Shown here: positions 35,905 to 45,077 of the stretch, piece after piece
Numbering within the stretch: position 1 is the stretch's first letter
How the letters are laid out: each line of letters opens with the position of its first letter
NCBI RefSeq assembly: GCF_003062295.1
Contig: NZ_PYCN01000010.1
Coordinates: forward strand, 124,001 to 188,000
Length of the DNA stretch: 64,000 nt
Origin: Bradyrhizobium algeriense
GTDB lineage: Bacteria > Pseudomonadota > Alphaproteobacteria > Rhizobiales > Xanthobacteraceae
Reading direction: 5' to 3'
Position numbers and translations under genes: made by a program
The notes under the pieces: generated by a model
What the model was told of the DNA's origin: nothing
Databases searched by the model: none
The model's input: the letters and a program-made list of their open reading frames with translations, nothing else

Positions 35905-36387
35905 ATGTCCGCCCCTATCCTTCCCCTGATCGAAGCTGTTACCCACTGGCCTGAGCGTGGTGCCCTGATCGGCCTCGATCTCGGCACCAAGACCATTGGT
36001 GTCGCCGTGTCCGACCCCGACCGGCGGCTGGCTACCGGCGTCGAGACCATCAAGCGCAAGGCCTTCAAGGCCGATGCGGCGCGGCTCCTGGCGATATCGG
36101 GCGAACGCAACGCGGTCGGCTTCGTGCTCGGCCTGCCGATCAACATGGACGGCAGCGAGGGGCCGCGCGCGCAATCGACCCGGGCCTTTGCCCGCAATTT
36201 CTCCAACCTCACAGGACTCGCCATCGCGCTGTGGGACGAGCGGCTCTCGACGGCTGCCGTCGAGCGTGAATTGATCGGCATGGACGTTTCCCGCGCCCGC
36301 CGCGCCGAGGTGATCGACGAGCATGCCGCCATCTTCATCCTGCAGGGCGCGCTGGACCGGCTGACGAAGCTGCGCAGGGACGCTTAA
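35905..36387 (+). CDS. ruvX: Holliday-junction resolvase-like / pre-16S rRNA nuclease RuvX
   Basis: 160 residues, start ATG at 35905 (an ATG at 35890 adds five residues). The RNase H-like YqgF family matures the 5' end of 16S rRNA. Visible: GLDLGTKTIGVAVSD with the first catalytic Asp, FVLGLPINMDGSEGPRA, WDERLSTAAVERELI, and AEVIDEHAAIFILQGALD with the last acidic residues. All catalytic acids are present. It is followed two bases later by an AEC transporter gene, probably in one transcript. Confidence 0.95.
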   Translation: MSAPILPLIEAVTHWPERGALIGLDLGTKTIGVAVSDPDRRLATGVETIKRKAFKADAARLLAISGERNAVGFVLGLPINMDGSEGPRAQSTRAFARNFSNLTGLAIALWDERLSTAAVERELIGMDVSRARRAEVIDEHAAIFILQGALDRLTKLRRDA

Positions 36388-36389
36388 GC

Positions 36390-37313
36390 ATGGCGGTCGT
36401 CAGCGCGGCGCTGCTGCCGGTGTTTTTTCTGATCGTGCTCGGCTTCTTCCTGAAGCGGACCTTGATACGGCCTGAGGCGCAGTGGCATGGGCTGGAACGG
36501 CTGACTTACTACGTGCTGCTTCCGGTCCTGCTGATCCAGACGCTGGTGAAGGCCGACCTTACCAGGGTGCCGCTGGCCGGCGTCGGAGGCGCGCTGCTGC
36601 TGTCGGCGCTCGCGATGTCACTGCTGTGTCTTGCGCTGCGTCCCCTGCTCGCCCGCGCCGCGGTCGATGGTCCCGCCTTTACCTCGATCTTCCAGGGCGC
36701 GACGCGCTGGCAGACCTATGTGGCGCTCGCCGTCTCCGGCAGTCTGTTCGGCGACCTCGGGCTGGCGCTGGCGTCCGTCGCGATGGTCGCCATCATCCCG
36801 CTGGTCAACGTACTCAGTGTCGCGGTGCTTGCCCATTACGCCTCGCCGGAAAAGCGCTCGGCCGGTTCGATCGTCGTGACGGTATTGAGCAATCCACTGA
36901 TCTGGGCCTGCGCGATCGGGCTGGCGCTCAACGTCACGCACATTCCGCTGCCCAAACTCTGGCATGAGGTGGCGGACGCGCTCGGCCGCTCCTCGCTCGC
37001 CATCGGGCTGCTGGTGACCGGCGCCGGCCTGCATCTCGAAGGCCTGTTCCGGCCGAGCCTTGCCGCCGCCGTCGCGGTGTTCCTCAAGCTGGTGCTGATG
37101 CCGGCGATCACGGTCGCGTTGGCGTTACAATTCGGACTTGCCGATTCCAACCTCGCCGTCGTGACGGTCTGTTCGGCGGTGCCCACGGCGTCAAGCGCCT
37201 ACGTGCTGGCCCGGCAAATGGGCGGCGACGCACCGCTATTGGCGCAGATCATCACGCTGCAGACCATTTTGGCGGCGGTGACGATGCCGATCGCGATTGC
37301 GCTGGTGAATTAG
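36390..37313 (+). CDS. AEC-family transporter
   Basis: 307 residues with about ten hydrophobic helices and no signal peptide. Auxin-efflux-carrier (PF03547) signatures: VFFLIVLGFFLKRTLI at the start, LTYYVLLPVLLIQTL, and the C-terminal half repeat ending AVPTASSAYVLARQMGGD. Bacterial members export or import small carboxylates such as malate. It begins two bases after ruvX. The substrate cannot be inferred. Confidence 0.9.
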   Translation: MAVVSAALLPVFFLIVLGFFLKRTLIRPEAQWHGLERLTYYVLLPVLLIQTLVKADLTRVPLAGVGGALLLSALAMSLLCLALRPLLARAAVDGPAFTSIFQGATRWQTYVALAVSGSLFGDLGLALASVAMVAIIPLVNVLSVAVLAHYASPEKRSAGSIVVTVLSNPLIWACAIGLALNVTHIPLPKLWHEVADALGRSSLAIGLLVTGAGLHLEGLFRPSLAAAVAVFLKLVLMPAITVALALQFGLADSNLAVVTVCSAVPTASSAYVLARQMGGDAPLLAQIITLQTILAAVTMPIAIALVN

Positions 37314-37346
37314 GGCGCATTTTCGAAATGCGGACCAATGCTTGAA

Positions 37347-38684
37347 TCACGGAGGTGGTGGCGGCGGAGGCGGCAACTGCAATTTCCGCGCGATTTCCGC
37401 ATATTTTTCCGCACTTACCTGATAGTAGGTGTAGTTCATTTTTGCGATATCGTACAGGGACGCGGCGATTTTGCTGATGTCGACCGGCTCCCTTTTTGCA
37501 CACTCAAATATCTCCTTGATAAGTTTATTCCAGCTTCGCTCATCTTTCATAGTCGTGCTCAAATCAACGATGCTGACCACGTCCATCGGCCTCGAGATTC
37601 GCCGTATGTTGCTCTGTATCTCCAGACTTCGTAACTCGTCTTTTATCCTTGATATCACATCGGAGATCTTCAGGACTTCATCCTGCGTCGAATTAACGTA
37701 CGATAACAGTTCCAGGTAAAGTTGATCGATCAATTTTCTCCGCGCGTACCACGTGAGATTTATCATATTGTAGACCGTCAATTCCTCCTTGTTCGTTGTG
37801 TCGTGAATTCCAAAAATGGGAACATCGATCGGCGCCGCAGTGAAATAGAACTTCATCCGAGTGGCACCATCGATCTCTTCGTAGCGTCGAAGCGTCAGAC
37901 GATAAAGATTATCGGACCCGATCGGACGCATAAAGCAGCCGAGCGGTGCACTCTTCTTGGTGGCGGTTCTCAGCATGCGCGCCAGTTCGGGTTCGTAAAT
38001 GTCGCTATCTGCCCAATGCCCGGACAATTCCTTCCAGTTCCAAGCGCCGGTCGAGACGTTCTTTCCGAACAGCGATTGCCAGTCCTGCGTGCCCATGAAC
38101 AACGCCTCGTCAGGAAGCGCTTCATTTTCGAGCTGCACTTTATTGCTTTCAGAATTTTCCAACTCAATGGAGAAATTTGGAACAAGATCGAAGTTTATCG
38201 CGATGACATGCGTGTAATCGAACGCCCTGCAAATGTCGGCGGCGGTCTTGTGCAGAAAGGATGGATCTATGCTCGGAAATATTCCTCGATCAACGTACAG
38301 CTGCTTGAGAAATTCGAAAACGTGCTCTTGAGATATGGGTACTGATATGTACTGGTTCAGCGCTCGCGGTTTGCTGACACCTGGATCGTGGAGAATAACA
38401 ATTGATCTTGTTTCGTCTTTGCTAAGGGCCGTTTGAAACTGACCGGCCTCAAGCAGGCAGTACCCCCAATCCTGATCCTCTCCCGTGTAAAGCAGGACAA
38501 AGATATCCGCGCTCTGAATCCCTGCGGTTATCTCTGGAGTTAACTCTCTGCCCTTCTGAAAATCTTCTGCGAGAACTACTTTTATCTTGTTGCCTGAATA
38601 CGACGCGATCAAATTCCCGATCTTGCGCGCCGCCTCACTATCTTTCGGCATCTTGTGGCTGATGAAAATCGTTAGATCGGCCAT
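37347..38684 (-). CDS. TIR-domain protein with polyproline C-terminus; candidate immune effector
   Basis: 445 residues from the ATG at 38684 (GGAGAGGGCG immediately upstream). Residues ~1-150 form a TIR-type fold: DLTIFISHKMPKD start, KVVLAEDFQKGREL, SADIFVLLYTG and QDWGYCLLEAGQF. Here Trp73, Cys76 and Glu79 match the W..C..E pattern whose glutamate is catalytic in NAD+-cleaving bacterial and SARM1 TIR domains. Residues ~150-420 are not recognised; they are alpha/beta with a helical end. The protein finishes with eight prolines coded by mixed CCN codons. Base composition is clearly lower in GC than the neighbours (27 of 60 bases in line 38101). No partner defence genes are adjacent. The role as an abortive-infection NADase is inference. 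Confidence 0.8.
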   Translation of the reverse strand: MADLTIFISHKMPKDSEAARKIGNLIASYSGNKIKVVLAEDFQKGRELTPEITAGIQSADIFVLLYTGEDQDWGYCLLEAGQFQTALSKDETRSIVILHDPGVSKPRALNQYISVPISQEHVFEFLKQLYVDRGIFPSIDPSFLHKTAADICRAFDYTHVIAINFDLVPNFSIELENSESNKVQLENEALPDEALFMGTQDWQSLFGKNVSTGAWNWKELSGHWADSDIYEPELARMLRTATKKSAPLGCFMRPIGSDNLYRLTLRRYEEIDGATRMKFYFTAAPIDVPIFGIHDTTNKEELTVYNMINLTWYARRKLIDQLYLELLSYVNSTQDEVLKISDVISRIKDELRSLEIQSNIRRISRPMDVVSIVDLSTTMKDERSWNKLIKEIFECAKREPVDISKIAASLYDIAKMNYTYYQVSAEKYAEIARKLQLPPPPPPPP

Positions 38685-38963
38685 CGCCCTCTCCAATCAA
38701 TTCTCGGTGGCAAATTAGGAACTTAGAAAATACAAAAGAATCGATCTGCTAAATCAACCGCACCAACGTGACGAGCGTCCCAGCAGTCCGCTACTCGTCG
38801 CTTCCCTTCGTGTCGCTTCTCCCGTGACGAGCGGCTCTGCATTCAACCCCATCCTTGGTTGCAGTACAAGGGAGATCGACTTTGGGGTGTGATAAATCTC
38901 CTTGACTACCGGGCTGGGCAGCTAATTTCAGAGATCGCGCTTGGCGCTCGACCGGCCGACCCT

Positions 38964-39746
38964 TTACGCGTTCCCCGCCAGCCAGAACGTCTGTATCGTC
39001 GCAGCCAGATTATTGATGCCGTGCAGGACGATCGTCAGCCAGATGGAGTTCATGCGGTAGCGGAGATAGCCCAGCAGCACGCCGATCGAAAACACCTCGC
39101 CGAAGAAGAACCAGTCGTACTGCAGATGCAGCGAGGTCCAGGCCAGCGACGACAGGAAGATGGCGCCGGCGACGCCGAGCTTTGATTCCGACCAGCCGCG
39201 GTAGAGAAACCCGCGCGAGAATATCTCTTCCCACATCGGCGCGGCGACGCAGAACGCGATCACCAGAAGCCACAGCGCGCCGTCGGCCTGCGCGGATTTC
39301 AGCACCTCGCCCATGAAGCCCGGCGTCACCTCGCGTCCGAGCGCCCGCGACAGCAGGTCCCAGACGCCGACAAGGATGGCCAGGGCCGCGACGCCGATGA
39401 AGAAATTGCGCCATGAAGTCCAGCGCAGCGCCAGATAATCGGTAAAGGATATGCGCGTCGGACGGATCGCGATCCACGTCGCCAACAGCACGGCGGGCAA
39501 TCCCAGGATGACCGAGAGCGAGATGGTCAGGCCGCTGCCGACGACACGGATCGCTTCGGCGACATCGAACGATCCGCCCTGCCGCAGCACGAAGTAGACG
39601 ATGACCGCTACCTGGCCGAGGAACATCGCCGCGAAGATGAACAGGCCCCACAGCGTCGTGCCCCAGAATTTCCAGACGTGTGGCGGTCGCTGATCGGGGA
39701 TCACTGGCGGAACTGCCACGGGAACTGCGGGAGTAAGGGAATCCAT
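38964..39746 (-). CDS. CPBP-family intramembrane metalloprotease
   Basis: 260 residues with about seven membrane helices. The CPBP/CAAX-Abi active site is present: WEEIFSRGFLYR (EE-x-x-x-R), TSLHLQYDWFF, and LHGINN histidine near the C-terminus. Members cleave membrane proteins; some act in bacteriocin self-immunity. The ATG at 39746 is chosen as the first with the proline-rich cytoplasmic start. It lies upstream of the TIR gene on the same strand, about 280 bases away, so co-transcription is possible but not shown. Confidence 0.88.
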   Translation of the reverse strand: MDSLTPAVPVAVPPVIPDQRPPHVWKFWGTTLWGLFIFAAMFLGQVAVIVYFVLRQGGSFDVAEAIRVVGSGLTISLSVILGLPAVLLATWIAIRPTRISFTDYLALRWTSWRNFFIGVAALAILVGVWDLLSRALGREVTPGFMGEVLKSAQADGALWLLVIAFCVAAPMWEEIFSRGFLYRGWSESKLGVAGAIFLSSLAWTSLHLQYDWFFFGEVFSIGVLLGYLRYRMNSIWLTIVLHGINNLAATIQTFWLAGNA

Positions 39747-39760
39747 CAGACGGCTTTCAT

Positions 39761-39994
39761 TAGAGCGGGATGAGATTAGGTTGGGCCGTGACGACGGGCC
39801 ATCTCGTGCCCCCGGACGCAAGCGGCGTGAGTGCTGCGAGCCGGGCCATTCTACTTTGCATGGGGTTGTTTTCGCGATTTTGTGTCTAGGCCCTGCGGTG
39901 TACCACGGAAGAGTATCTGCACTGCGTCCGGGAAACGAGATCGTTAACTTCGCGCTAATGGCGAATCGATTCGACTCGAACCCATCCCGCTCTA
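39761..39994. repeat. 12-base inverted repeats flanking a 210-base non-coding segment
   Basis: TAGAGCGGGATG at 39761-39772 and CATCCCGCTCTA at 39983-39994 are perfect inverted copies. The segment between them has no supported gene. It may be a small palindromic repeat split by an insertion or a MITE-like element. Confidence 0.6.
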
Positions 39995-40006
39995 GCGAGA
40001 TCGTAT

Positions 40007-41650
40007 TCACGGCAGCGCGCGTTCCAGCAGGCCGCTTATGTCGTTATTGGCCAGATCGACCGCGCCGTACATGCCGGCGTGATTCCCGGCAAGGCGCGTG
40101 GCCGCGAATAACTGTGCATGCCGCGACGACACGGCATTGAGCGCGGCAGAAGCCGCCAGCAGCGCCAGCCTTTCGACCGCCAGCCGCGCCACACGCTCGC
40201 TGTCCGGCCGCCGGAACGCCTTGCCGATGAAGGTGACCACCTCGCCCGCGCCCGGCAATCCGAGCGTCTCGCCGGTCAGTTCATGCACGATGCTGGACGC
40301 CACGTCCGGCTCGCGCGACAGCGCACGGAGGACGTCGAGGCACATCACATTGCCGGAGCCTTCCCAGATCGCATTGACCGGCGCCTCCCGGTAATGCCGC
40401 GCCAGAATGCCCTCCTCGACGTAACCATTGCCGCCGAGGCACTCCATCGCCTCATAGAGAAAGCCCGGCGCGCTCTTGCAAACCCAGTATTTGATGGCGG
40501 GCGTCAGCAGCCGCATATAGGCGGCTTCCTTGGCGTCAACGGGCGCGCGGTCGAACGACCGGCACAGCCGCATCACCAGCGCGACCGTGGCCTCGACATG
40601 CAGCGCCATGTCCGACAGCACCGCCTGCATCAGCGGCTGATCGGCGAGATGCTTTTGGAACACGCTGCGATGCCGCGCGTGATGCAGCGCATGCGCGAGG
40701 CCCGATCGCATCAGGCCGGCGGACGCAATCGCGCAATCCTGCCGCGTCAACTGCACCATCTGGATGATGGTGCGGATACCCTTGCCCTCGGCGCCGATGC
40801 GCTCGGCATAGGCGCCGTGAAACTCCACTTCGGACGACGCGTTGGAGCGGTTGCCGAGCTTGTCCTTGAGCCGCTGGAACCGGATCGCGTTGATCGACCC
40901 ATCCGGCGCAAAGCGCGGCATCAGGAAGCAGCTCAGTCCTTCCTCGGCCTGCGCCAGCACCAGAAAGGCGTCGCACATCGGCGCCGACATGAACCATTTA
41001 TGCCCAGTGATGCGGTAGGCGCCGCCATCGCGCTCCGCGCGCGTCATATTGGAGCGGACGTCGGTGCCGCCCTGTTTCTCGGTCATGCCCATGCCAAGCG
41101 TCATGCCGCGCTTGGTCCACCACGGCGCAAACGCCGGATCGTAGGATCGCGTGCCCAGCACCGGCATCACCTTGGCCAGCAGATCGGGCTGTTCCGCCAG
41201 CGCGGCGACGGAGGCCCGCGTCATGGTGATCGGGCAGAGATGCCCGGTCTCGACCTGCGAGGCGATATAAAATTTCGCCGCGCGTATCACCTCCGACGCC
41301 CCGCCGGCGGGCTTGCCGTCGGCGGTCCACGTCGAATTGTGCACGCCGGCATGTGCACTGTGCGCCATCAGCTGGTGATAGGCCGGGTGAAACTCGACCT
41401 CGTCGCGCCGGTTGCCGCGCGCATCGAACGTCCGCAGTTTCGGCGTGTTCTCGTTGGCGACGCGGCCGCGTTCCGCCATCGCCGCCGAGCCCCAATGCTT
41501 GCCGAACTCCGACAGTTCGCCCTCGGCCGAAGCCCCGCCATTGGCGGCGACCGCCTCGACCAGCGGCCGGTCGACCGCATAGAGATCGATATCTTCGAAC
41601 GGCGGCGACTGGTTGAAGACCTCGTGGGTCGCGAATGCTGCCTGGCTCAT
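40007..41650 (-). CDS. aidB: AidB-like acyl-CoA dehydrogenase family protein
   Basis: 547 residues, the length of E. coli AidB (541). AidB binds FAD and DNA, is induced by alkylation damage and is thought to protect DNA. Visible: FNQSPPFEDIDLY N-terminus, the FAD/substrate region TEKQGGTDVRSNM and GHKWFMSAPMCDAFLVLAQ, SNASSEVEFHGAYAERIG, and YEAMECLGGNGYVEE with IWEGSGNVMCLDVLRAL near the C-terminus. It matches AidB rather than ordinary acyl-CoA dehydrogenases because of the long N-terminal domain. The ATG at 41650 follows a VanX-type gene by 21 bases, so they likely share a transcript. Confidence 0.9.
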   Translation of the reverse strand: MSQAAFATHEVFNQSPPFEDIDLYAVDRPLVEAVAANGGASAEGELSEFGKHWGSAAMAERGRVANENTPKLRTFDARGNRRDEVEFHPAYHQLMAHSAHAGVHNSTWTADGKPAGGASEVIRAAKFYIASQVETGHLCPITMTRASVAALAEQPDLLAKVMPVLGTRSYDPAFAPWWTKRGMTLGMGMTEKQGGTDVRSNMTRAERDGGAYRITGHKWFMSAPMCDAFLVLAQAEEGLSCFLMPRFAPDGSINAIRFQRLKDKLGNRSNASSEVEFHGAYAERIGAEGKGIRTIIQMVQLTRQDCAIASAGLMRSGLAHALHHARHRSVFQKHLADQPLMQAVLSDMALHVEATVALVMRLCRSFDRAPVDAKEAAYMRLLTPAIKYWVCKSAPGFLYEAMECLGGNGYVEEGILARHYREAPVNAIWEGSGNVMCLDVLRALSREPDVASSIVHELTGETLGLPGAGEVVTFIGKAFRRPDSERVARLAVERLALLAASAALNAVSSRHAQLFAATRLAGNHAGMYGAVDLANNDISGLLERALP

Positions 41651-41671
41651 GGCTGGTCCTGGAACCGTGAA

Positions 41672-42451
41672 TTACTTCCGCTGGGTGATCGGGAAATCAT
41701 AGGCCTGCCTGCCCGCCCCGGGCAGCGAAAAGTGCCACCACTCCTTCGAATAGTTTACAAATCCTCGCCGCGCCATCACCTGAACCAGCTCCTCCCGCCA
41801 GCGGCGCTGGGCTGCGGTGACGGATTTCGCCGCCGTGTGCGACTTGACGTCGGAACAGTCGTAGCCGGTGCCCATGTCGACGCTGCCGTCCGGCGCGCGA
41901 AGGTTCACGTTGGCGGAGCAGTCGCCATAGTCCTTGGTGGGATCGAAGGTGGCCGAATTGTCGGCTTTCAAATCGACCAGCGTGAGATCGAGCGCGGCGC
42001 CGGTGGAATGGCCGGAGCGTTCGGCGATGTAGCCGAGCCGAAACAGATCGGCCTTGCTGAACGCCGGGTTGTACCGTTTTCCCGCCACCGTCTCCTTGCC
42101 GTCGCGCGACCAGGCCACCATGTCGGCAACCGCGCGCGTCGGCCGGTAGCAGTCGAACATCTTCAGCGACAGGTTCTGCAGCGCGAGATCGTCCTGAACG
42201 CTCTTCAGCAGCGCGCCGACCTCGCGCTTCACCACGCATTCGGCCGCCTCATAGCCCCTGAGCGGGCGGCCGACGAAGTTGTTCGAACCGGCGTAGCGCA
42301 TATCCTGGATGATGGTCGGATCGATATCGCGCAGATAGACGAAACCGGCCGGCAACTTCTGCGCCTGCGCGGCGGTGCCCGTGAGACAGCTTGCCGCCAA
42401 TATGGCCGTGAGCACTATGCGCGCTCTCACTTCCTTATTCGTGCGGATCAC
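41672..42451 (-). CDS. D-Ala-D-Ala dipeptidase (VanX/DdpX family), exported
   Basis: 259 residues from a GTG at 42451 (CGGAG eight bases upstream). It opens with a basic n-region and signal peptide ending GTAAQAQ. The zinc motif is complete: SGHSTGAALDLTLVD (SxHxxGxAxD) and the EWWHFSL end (ExxWH). Periplasmic members release D-Ala from D-Ala-D-Ala for recycling. In the same frame the sequence continues upstream to 42643 and encodes a second signal-like segment (MLAGTIACLAGIAA), so the true start is uncertain. Followed by aidB in the same direction. Confidence 0.88.
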   Translation of the reverse strand: MIRTNKEVRARIVLTAILAASCLTGTAAQAQKLPAGFVYLRDIDPTIIQDMRYAGSNNFVGRPLRGYEAAECVVKREVGALLKSVQDDLALQNLSLKMFDCYRPTRAVADMVAWSRDGKETVAGKRYNPAFSKADLFRLGYIAERSGHSTGAALDLTLVDLKADNSATFDPTKDYGDCSANVNLRAPDGSVDMGTGYDCSDVKSHTAAKSVTAAQRRWREELVQVMARRGFVNYSKEWWHFSLPGAGRQAYDFPITQRK

Positions 42452-42782
42452 TGCACCCGCTCCGAACTGACCACCGGCTTCGTGATCGCGGTATCCATGT
42501 ATCTGTTGCCGGCCAACGCGCTTCTCGGCCATGGCCGGCGTGGCTGCTATCCCTGCGAGGCAGGCGATGGTACCCGCCAGCATCCGCGAAGCGATCCGGA
42601 CGCATTGAATGAAATGCCGCACGTTTTGCCCAGCCTGATGCACCGTGCGCCATCCTAGCTGAATCGCTCCTCAGGGCCCACCGTCCGGCCGTTTACCCTG
42701 CCGCCGAAGCGCTAGTGGATAAGTCCGGACGCCGGATTTGACGCTTGCCCTGCATGGCATCTCTGCCTATAGCAAGGCTTTA
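42452..42782. other. Divergent spacer between the dipeptidase and pyrB
   Basis: About 330 bases between divergent genes. It holds both promoters, and on the minus strand an in-frame upstream extension of the dipeptidase with a second signal-like peptide. No RNA gene or repeat was recognised. Confidence 0.5.
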
Positions 42783-43736
42783 ATGACCCCTGCATCGAAA
42801 TCGACCTTCGTCCTCGGTCACCGGCATCTGCTGGGAATCGAGGGACTTTCCGCTGCCGATATTACCGGCCTGCTCGACCTTTCCGAGGAATATGTCGAGC
42901 TCAACCGCCAGGTGGACAAAAAGCGCACTTCCTTGCGCGGTCGCACCCAGGTGAACCTGTTTTTCGAGGCCTCGACCCGCACCCAATCCTCGTTCGAACT
43001 GGCAGGGAAACGGCTCGGCGCCGACGTCATGAACATGTCGGTGTCCTCATCCTCGATCCGCAAGGGCGAGACGCTGATGGACACGGCGGTGACGCTCAAC
43101 GCCATGCACCCGGATATCCTGGTGGTGCGGCACCACGCCTCCGGCGCGGTGGAACTTCTGGCGCGCAAGGTTGACGGTTCCGTGATCAATGCCGGCGACG
43201 GCGCCCACGAGCATCCGACCCAGGCGCTGCTGGACGCGCTGACCATCCGCCGGAATAAAGGCCGGCTGGAAGGGCTCGTGATCGCGATCTGCGGCGACGT
43301 GATGCATTCCCGCGTGGCGCGCTCCAATATCCTCTTGCTCAACACCATGGGCGCCCGCGTCCGCGTCGTCGCCCCCTCCACGCTGTTGCCGCGCGGCATC
43401 GAGCGGATGGGCGTCGAGGTCGCGCGCGACATGCGCGAGGGCCTCAATGGTGCCGATATCGTGATGATGCTGCGGCTGCAGCGCGAGCGCATGAACGGCT
43501 CGTTCGTGCCGTCGTCGGGCGAATACTTCCACTATTTCGGTCTTGACCAGAAGAAGCTCGCCTATGCCAAGCCGGACGCGCTGGTGATGCATCCGGGGCC
43601 GATGAACCGCGGCGTCGAGATCGACTCGATCGTGGCCGACGGCGCGCAATCGCTGATCCGTGAACAGGTGGAAATGGGAGTGGCGGTGCGGATGGCGGTG
43701 CTCGAAGCACTCGCCCGCAACCTGCCGAACGCGTGA
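42783..43736 (+). CDS. pyrB: Aspartate carbamoyltransferase catalytic subunit
   Basis: 317 residues from the ATG at 42783 with AAGG upstream. Catalyses carbamoyl-aspartate formation in pyrimidine synthesis. Carbamoyl-phosphate site [11 protein letters not shown], active loop [23 protein letters not shown], and [13 protein letters not shown] are all present. It is followed four bases later by a dihydroorotase-like gene that lacks metal ligands, the arrangement of the pseudomonad-type PyrB-PyrC' holoenzyme in which the second subunit is structural. Confidence 0.96.
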   Translation: MTPASKSTFVLGHRHLLGIEGLSAADITGLLDLSEEYVELNRQVDKKRTSLRGRTQVNLFFEASTRTQSSFELAGKRLGADVMNMSVSSSSIRKGETLMDTAVTLNAMHPDILVVRHHASGAVELLARKVDGSVINAGDGAHEHPTQALLDALTIRRNKGRLEGLVIAICGDVMHSRVARSNILLLNTMGARVRVVAPSTLLPRGIERMGVEVARDMREGLNGADIVMMLRLQRERMNGSFVPSSGEYFHYFGLDQKKLAYAKPDALVMHPGPMNRGVEIDSIVADGAQSLIREQVEMGVAVRMAVLEALARNLPNA

Positions 43737-43740
43737 AACC

Positions 43741-45042
43741 ATGCTGACTGATAGACGCCCGATCCTGCTCGCCAATGCCCGCGTCGTCGATCCCTCCCGG
43801 GATTTCGACGGGCCCGGCGACGTCCTGATTGCCGATGGCACGATCCGCGACTCCAAGCGCGGCATCGGCGCGGCCGGCGTGCCCGAAGGCACCGACATCA
43901 TCAATTGCGCCGGCAAGATCGTCGCCCCCGGGCTGATTGACATGCGCGCCTTTGTCGGCGAGCCCGGCGCCAGCCACCGCGAGACGTTTGCCTCTGCCAG
44001 CCAGGCGGCTGCAGCCGGCGGCATCACTACCATCATCTGCCAGCCGGATACCTCGCCGGTGATCGACAATTCGGCGACGGTGGACTTCGTGCTGCGCCGT
44101 GCGCGCGACACCGCGATCGTCAACATCCACCCGATGGCCGCACTGACCAAAGGCATGGGCGGCCAGGAGATGACCGAGATCGGCCTGTTGAAGGCCGCCG
44201 GCGCCGTCGCCTTCACCGACGGCGACCGGAGCGTCACCAACGCCCAGGTGATGCGCCGGGCGCTCACCTATGCCCGCGATTTCGACGCACTGATCGTCCA
44301 TCACACCGAAGACCCCGATCTGGTCGGCGAAGGCGTGATGAACGAGGGCGAATTCGCCGCGCGACTTGGGCTCGTCGGCATTCCCAATGCCGCCGAAGCC
44401 GTGATGCTCGAGCGCGACATACGCCTGGTGGCGCTGACCGGCGGGCGCTACCACGCGGCCTCGCTGTCCTCGATCGAGTCGCTGGAAATCCTCAAGCGCG
44501 CGCGCGACGCCGGCCTCTACGTCAGCGCCTCCGTGTCGATCAACCATGTCACGCTGAACGAAAACGATATCGGCCCCTACCGGACCTTCCTGAAGCTGTC
44601 GCCGCCGCTGCGCACCGAGGAGGACCGCCTCGCGCTTGTCGCCGCCCTCGCCTCCGGCCTGGTCGACGTCGTGATGTCCGACCACAACCCGCAAGACGTC
44701 GAGGTCAAGCGGCTGCCGTTTGCCGAGGCCGCTGCCGGCGCGGTCGGGCTGCAGACCATGCTGCCGGCGGCGCTGCGGCTGATCCACAATGGCGAGATGG
44801 ACTTCAAGACGCTGATCCGGGCGATGTCGACGCGGCCTGCGGAACTGCTCGGCCTTCCCGGTGGCTCGCTCCGCGCCGGTTCCCCCGCCGACGTCGTCGT
44901 GATCGACCCCGATACGCCCTGGGTGCTCGATCCCGCCGACCTCAAATCGCAGTGCAAGAACACGCCGTTCGATGAAGCCCGCTTCTCGGGGCGCGTCGTG
45001 CGTACTATCGTGGGCGGGCGGACGGTCTATGAACATGTCTGA
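43741..45042 (+). CDS. Dihydroorotase homologue lacking the HxH metal motif (PyrC'-like)
   Basis: 433 residues, start ATG at 43741. The overall fold is a cyclic-amidohydrolase: [15 protein letters not shown] start of the barrel, [25 protein letters not shown], and [16 protein letters not shown]. The first metal motif, D-x-H-x-H in active dihydroorotases, reads D-M-R-A-F here (Arg69 and Phe71 replace both histidines), and the late TDHAPH-type site reads SDHNPQ. These changes mark the inactive PyrC' class that stabilises PyrB. An active dihydroorotase should exist elsewhere in the genome. Confidence 0.9.
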   Translation: MLTDRRPILLANARVVDPSRDFDGPGDVLIADGTIRDSKRGIGAAGVPEGTDIINCAGKIVAPGLIDMRAFVGEPGASHRETFASASQAAAAGGITTIICQPDTSPVIDNSATVDFVLRRARDTAIVNIHPMAALTKGMGGQEMTEIGLLKAAGAVAFTDGDRSVTNAQVMRRALTYARDFDALIVHHTEDPDLVGEGVMNEGEFAARLGLVGIPNAAEAVMLERDIRLVALTGGRYHAASLSSIESLEILKRARDAGLYVSASVSINHVTLNENDIGPYRTFLKLSPPLRTEEDRLALVAALASGLVDVVMSDHNPQDVEVKRLPFAEAAAGAVGLQTMLPAALRLIHNGEMDFKTLIRAMSTRPAELLGLPGGSLRAGSPADVVVIDPDTPWVLDPADLKSQCKNTPFDEARFSGRVVRTIVGGRTVYEHV

Positions 45043-45077
45043 TTCGTGCGAAACGGGCCGCGGTGGGAGCTACCGCC

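Noticed and set aside
40118-42658. 846-codon plus-strand reading frame
   Set aside because: It is entirely antisense to aidB and the dipeptidase gene, and its product is Arg/His/Gly-rich without motifs, as expected for the complement of high-GC codons.
43444-45036. 530-codon minus-strand reading frame
   Set aside because: Antisense to the pyrC homologue; low-complexity product.
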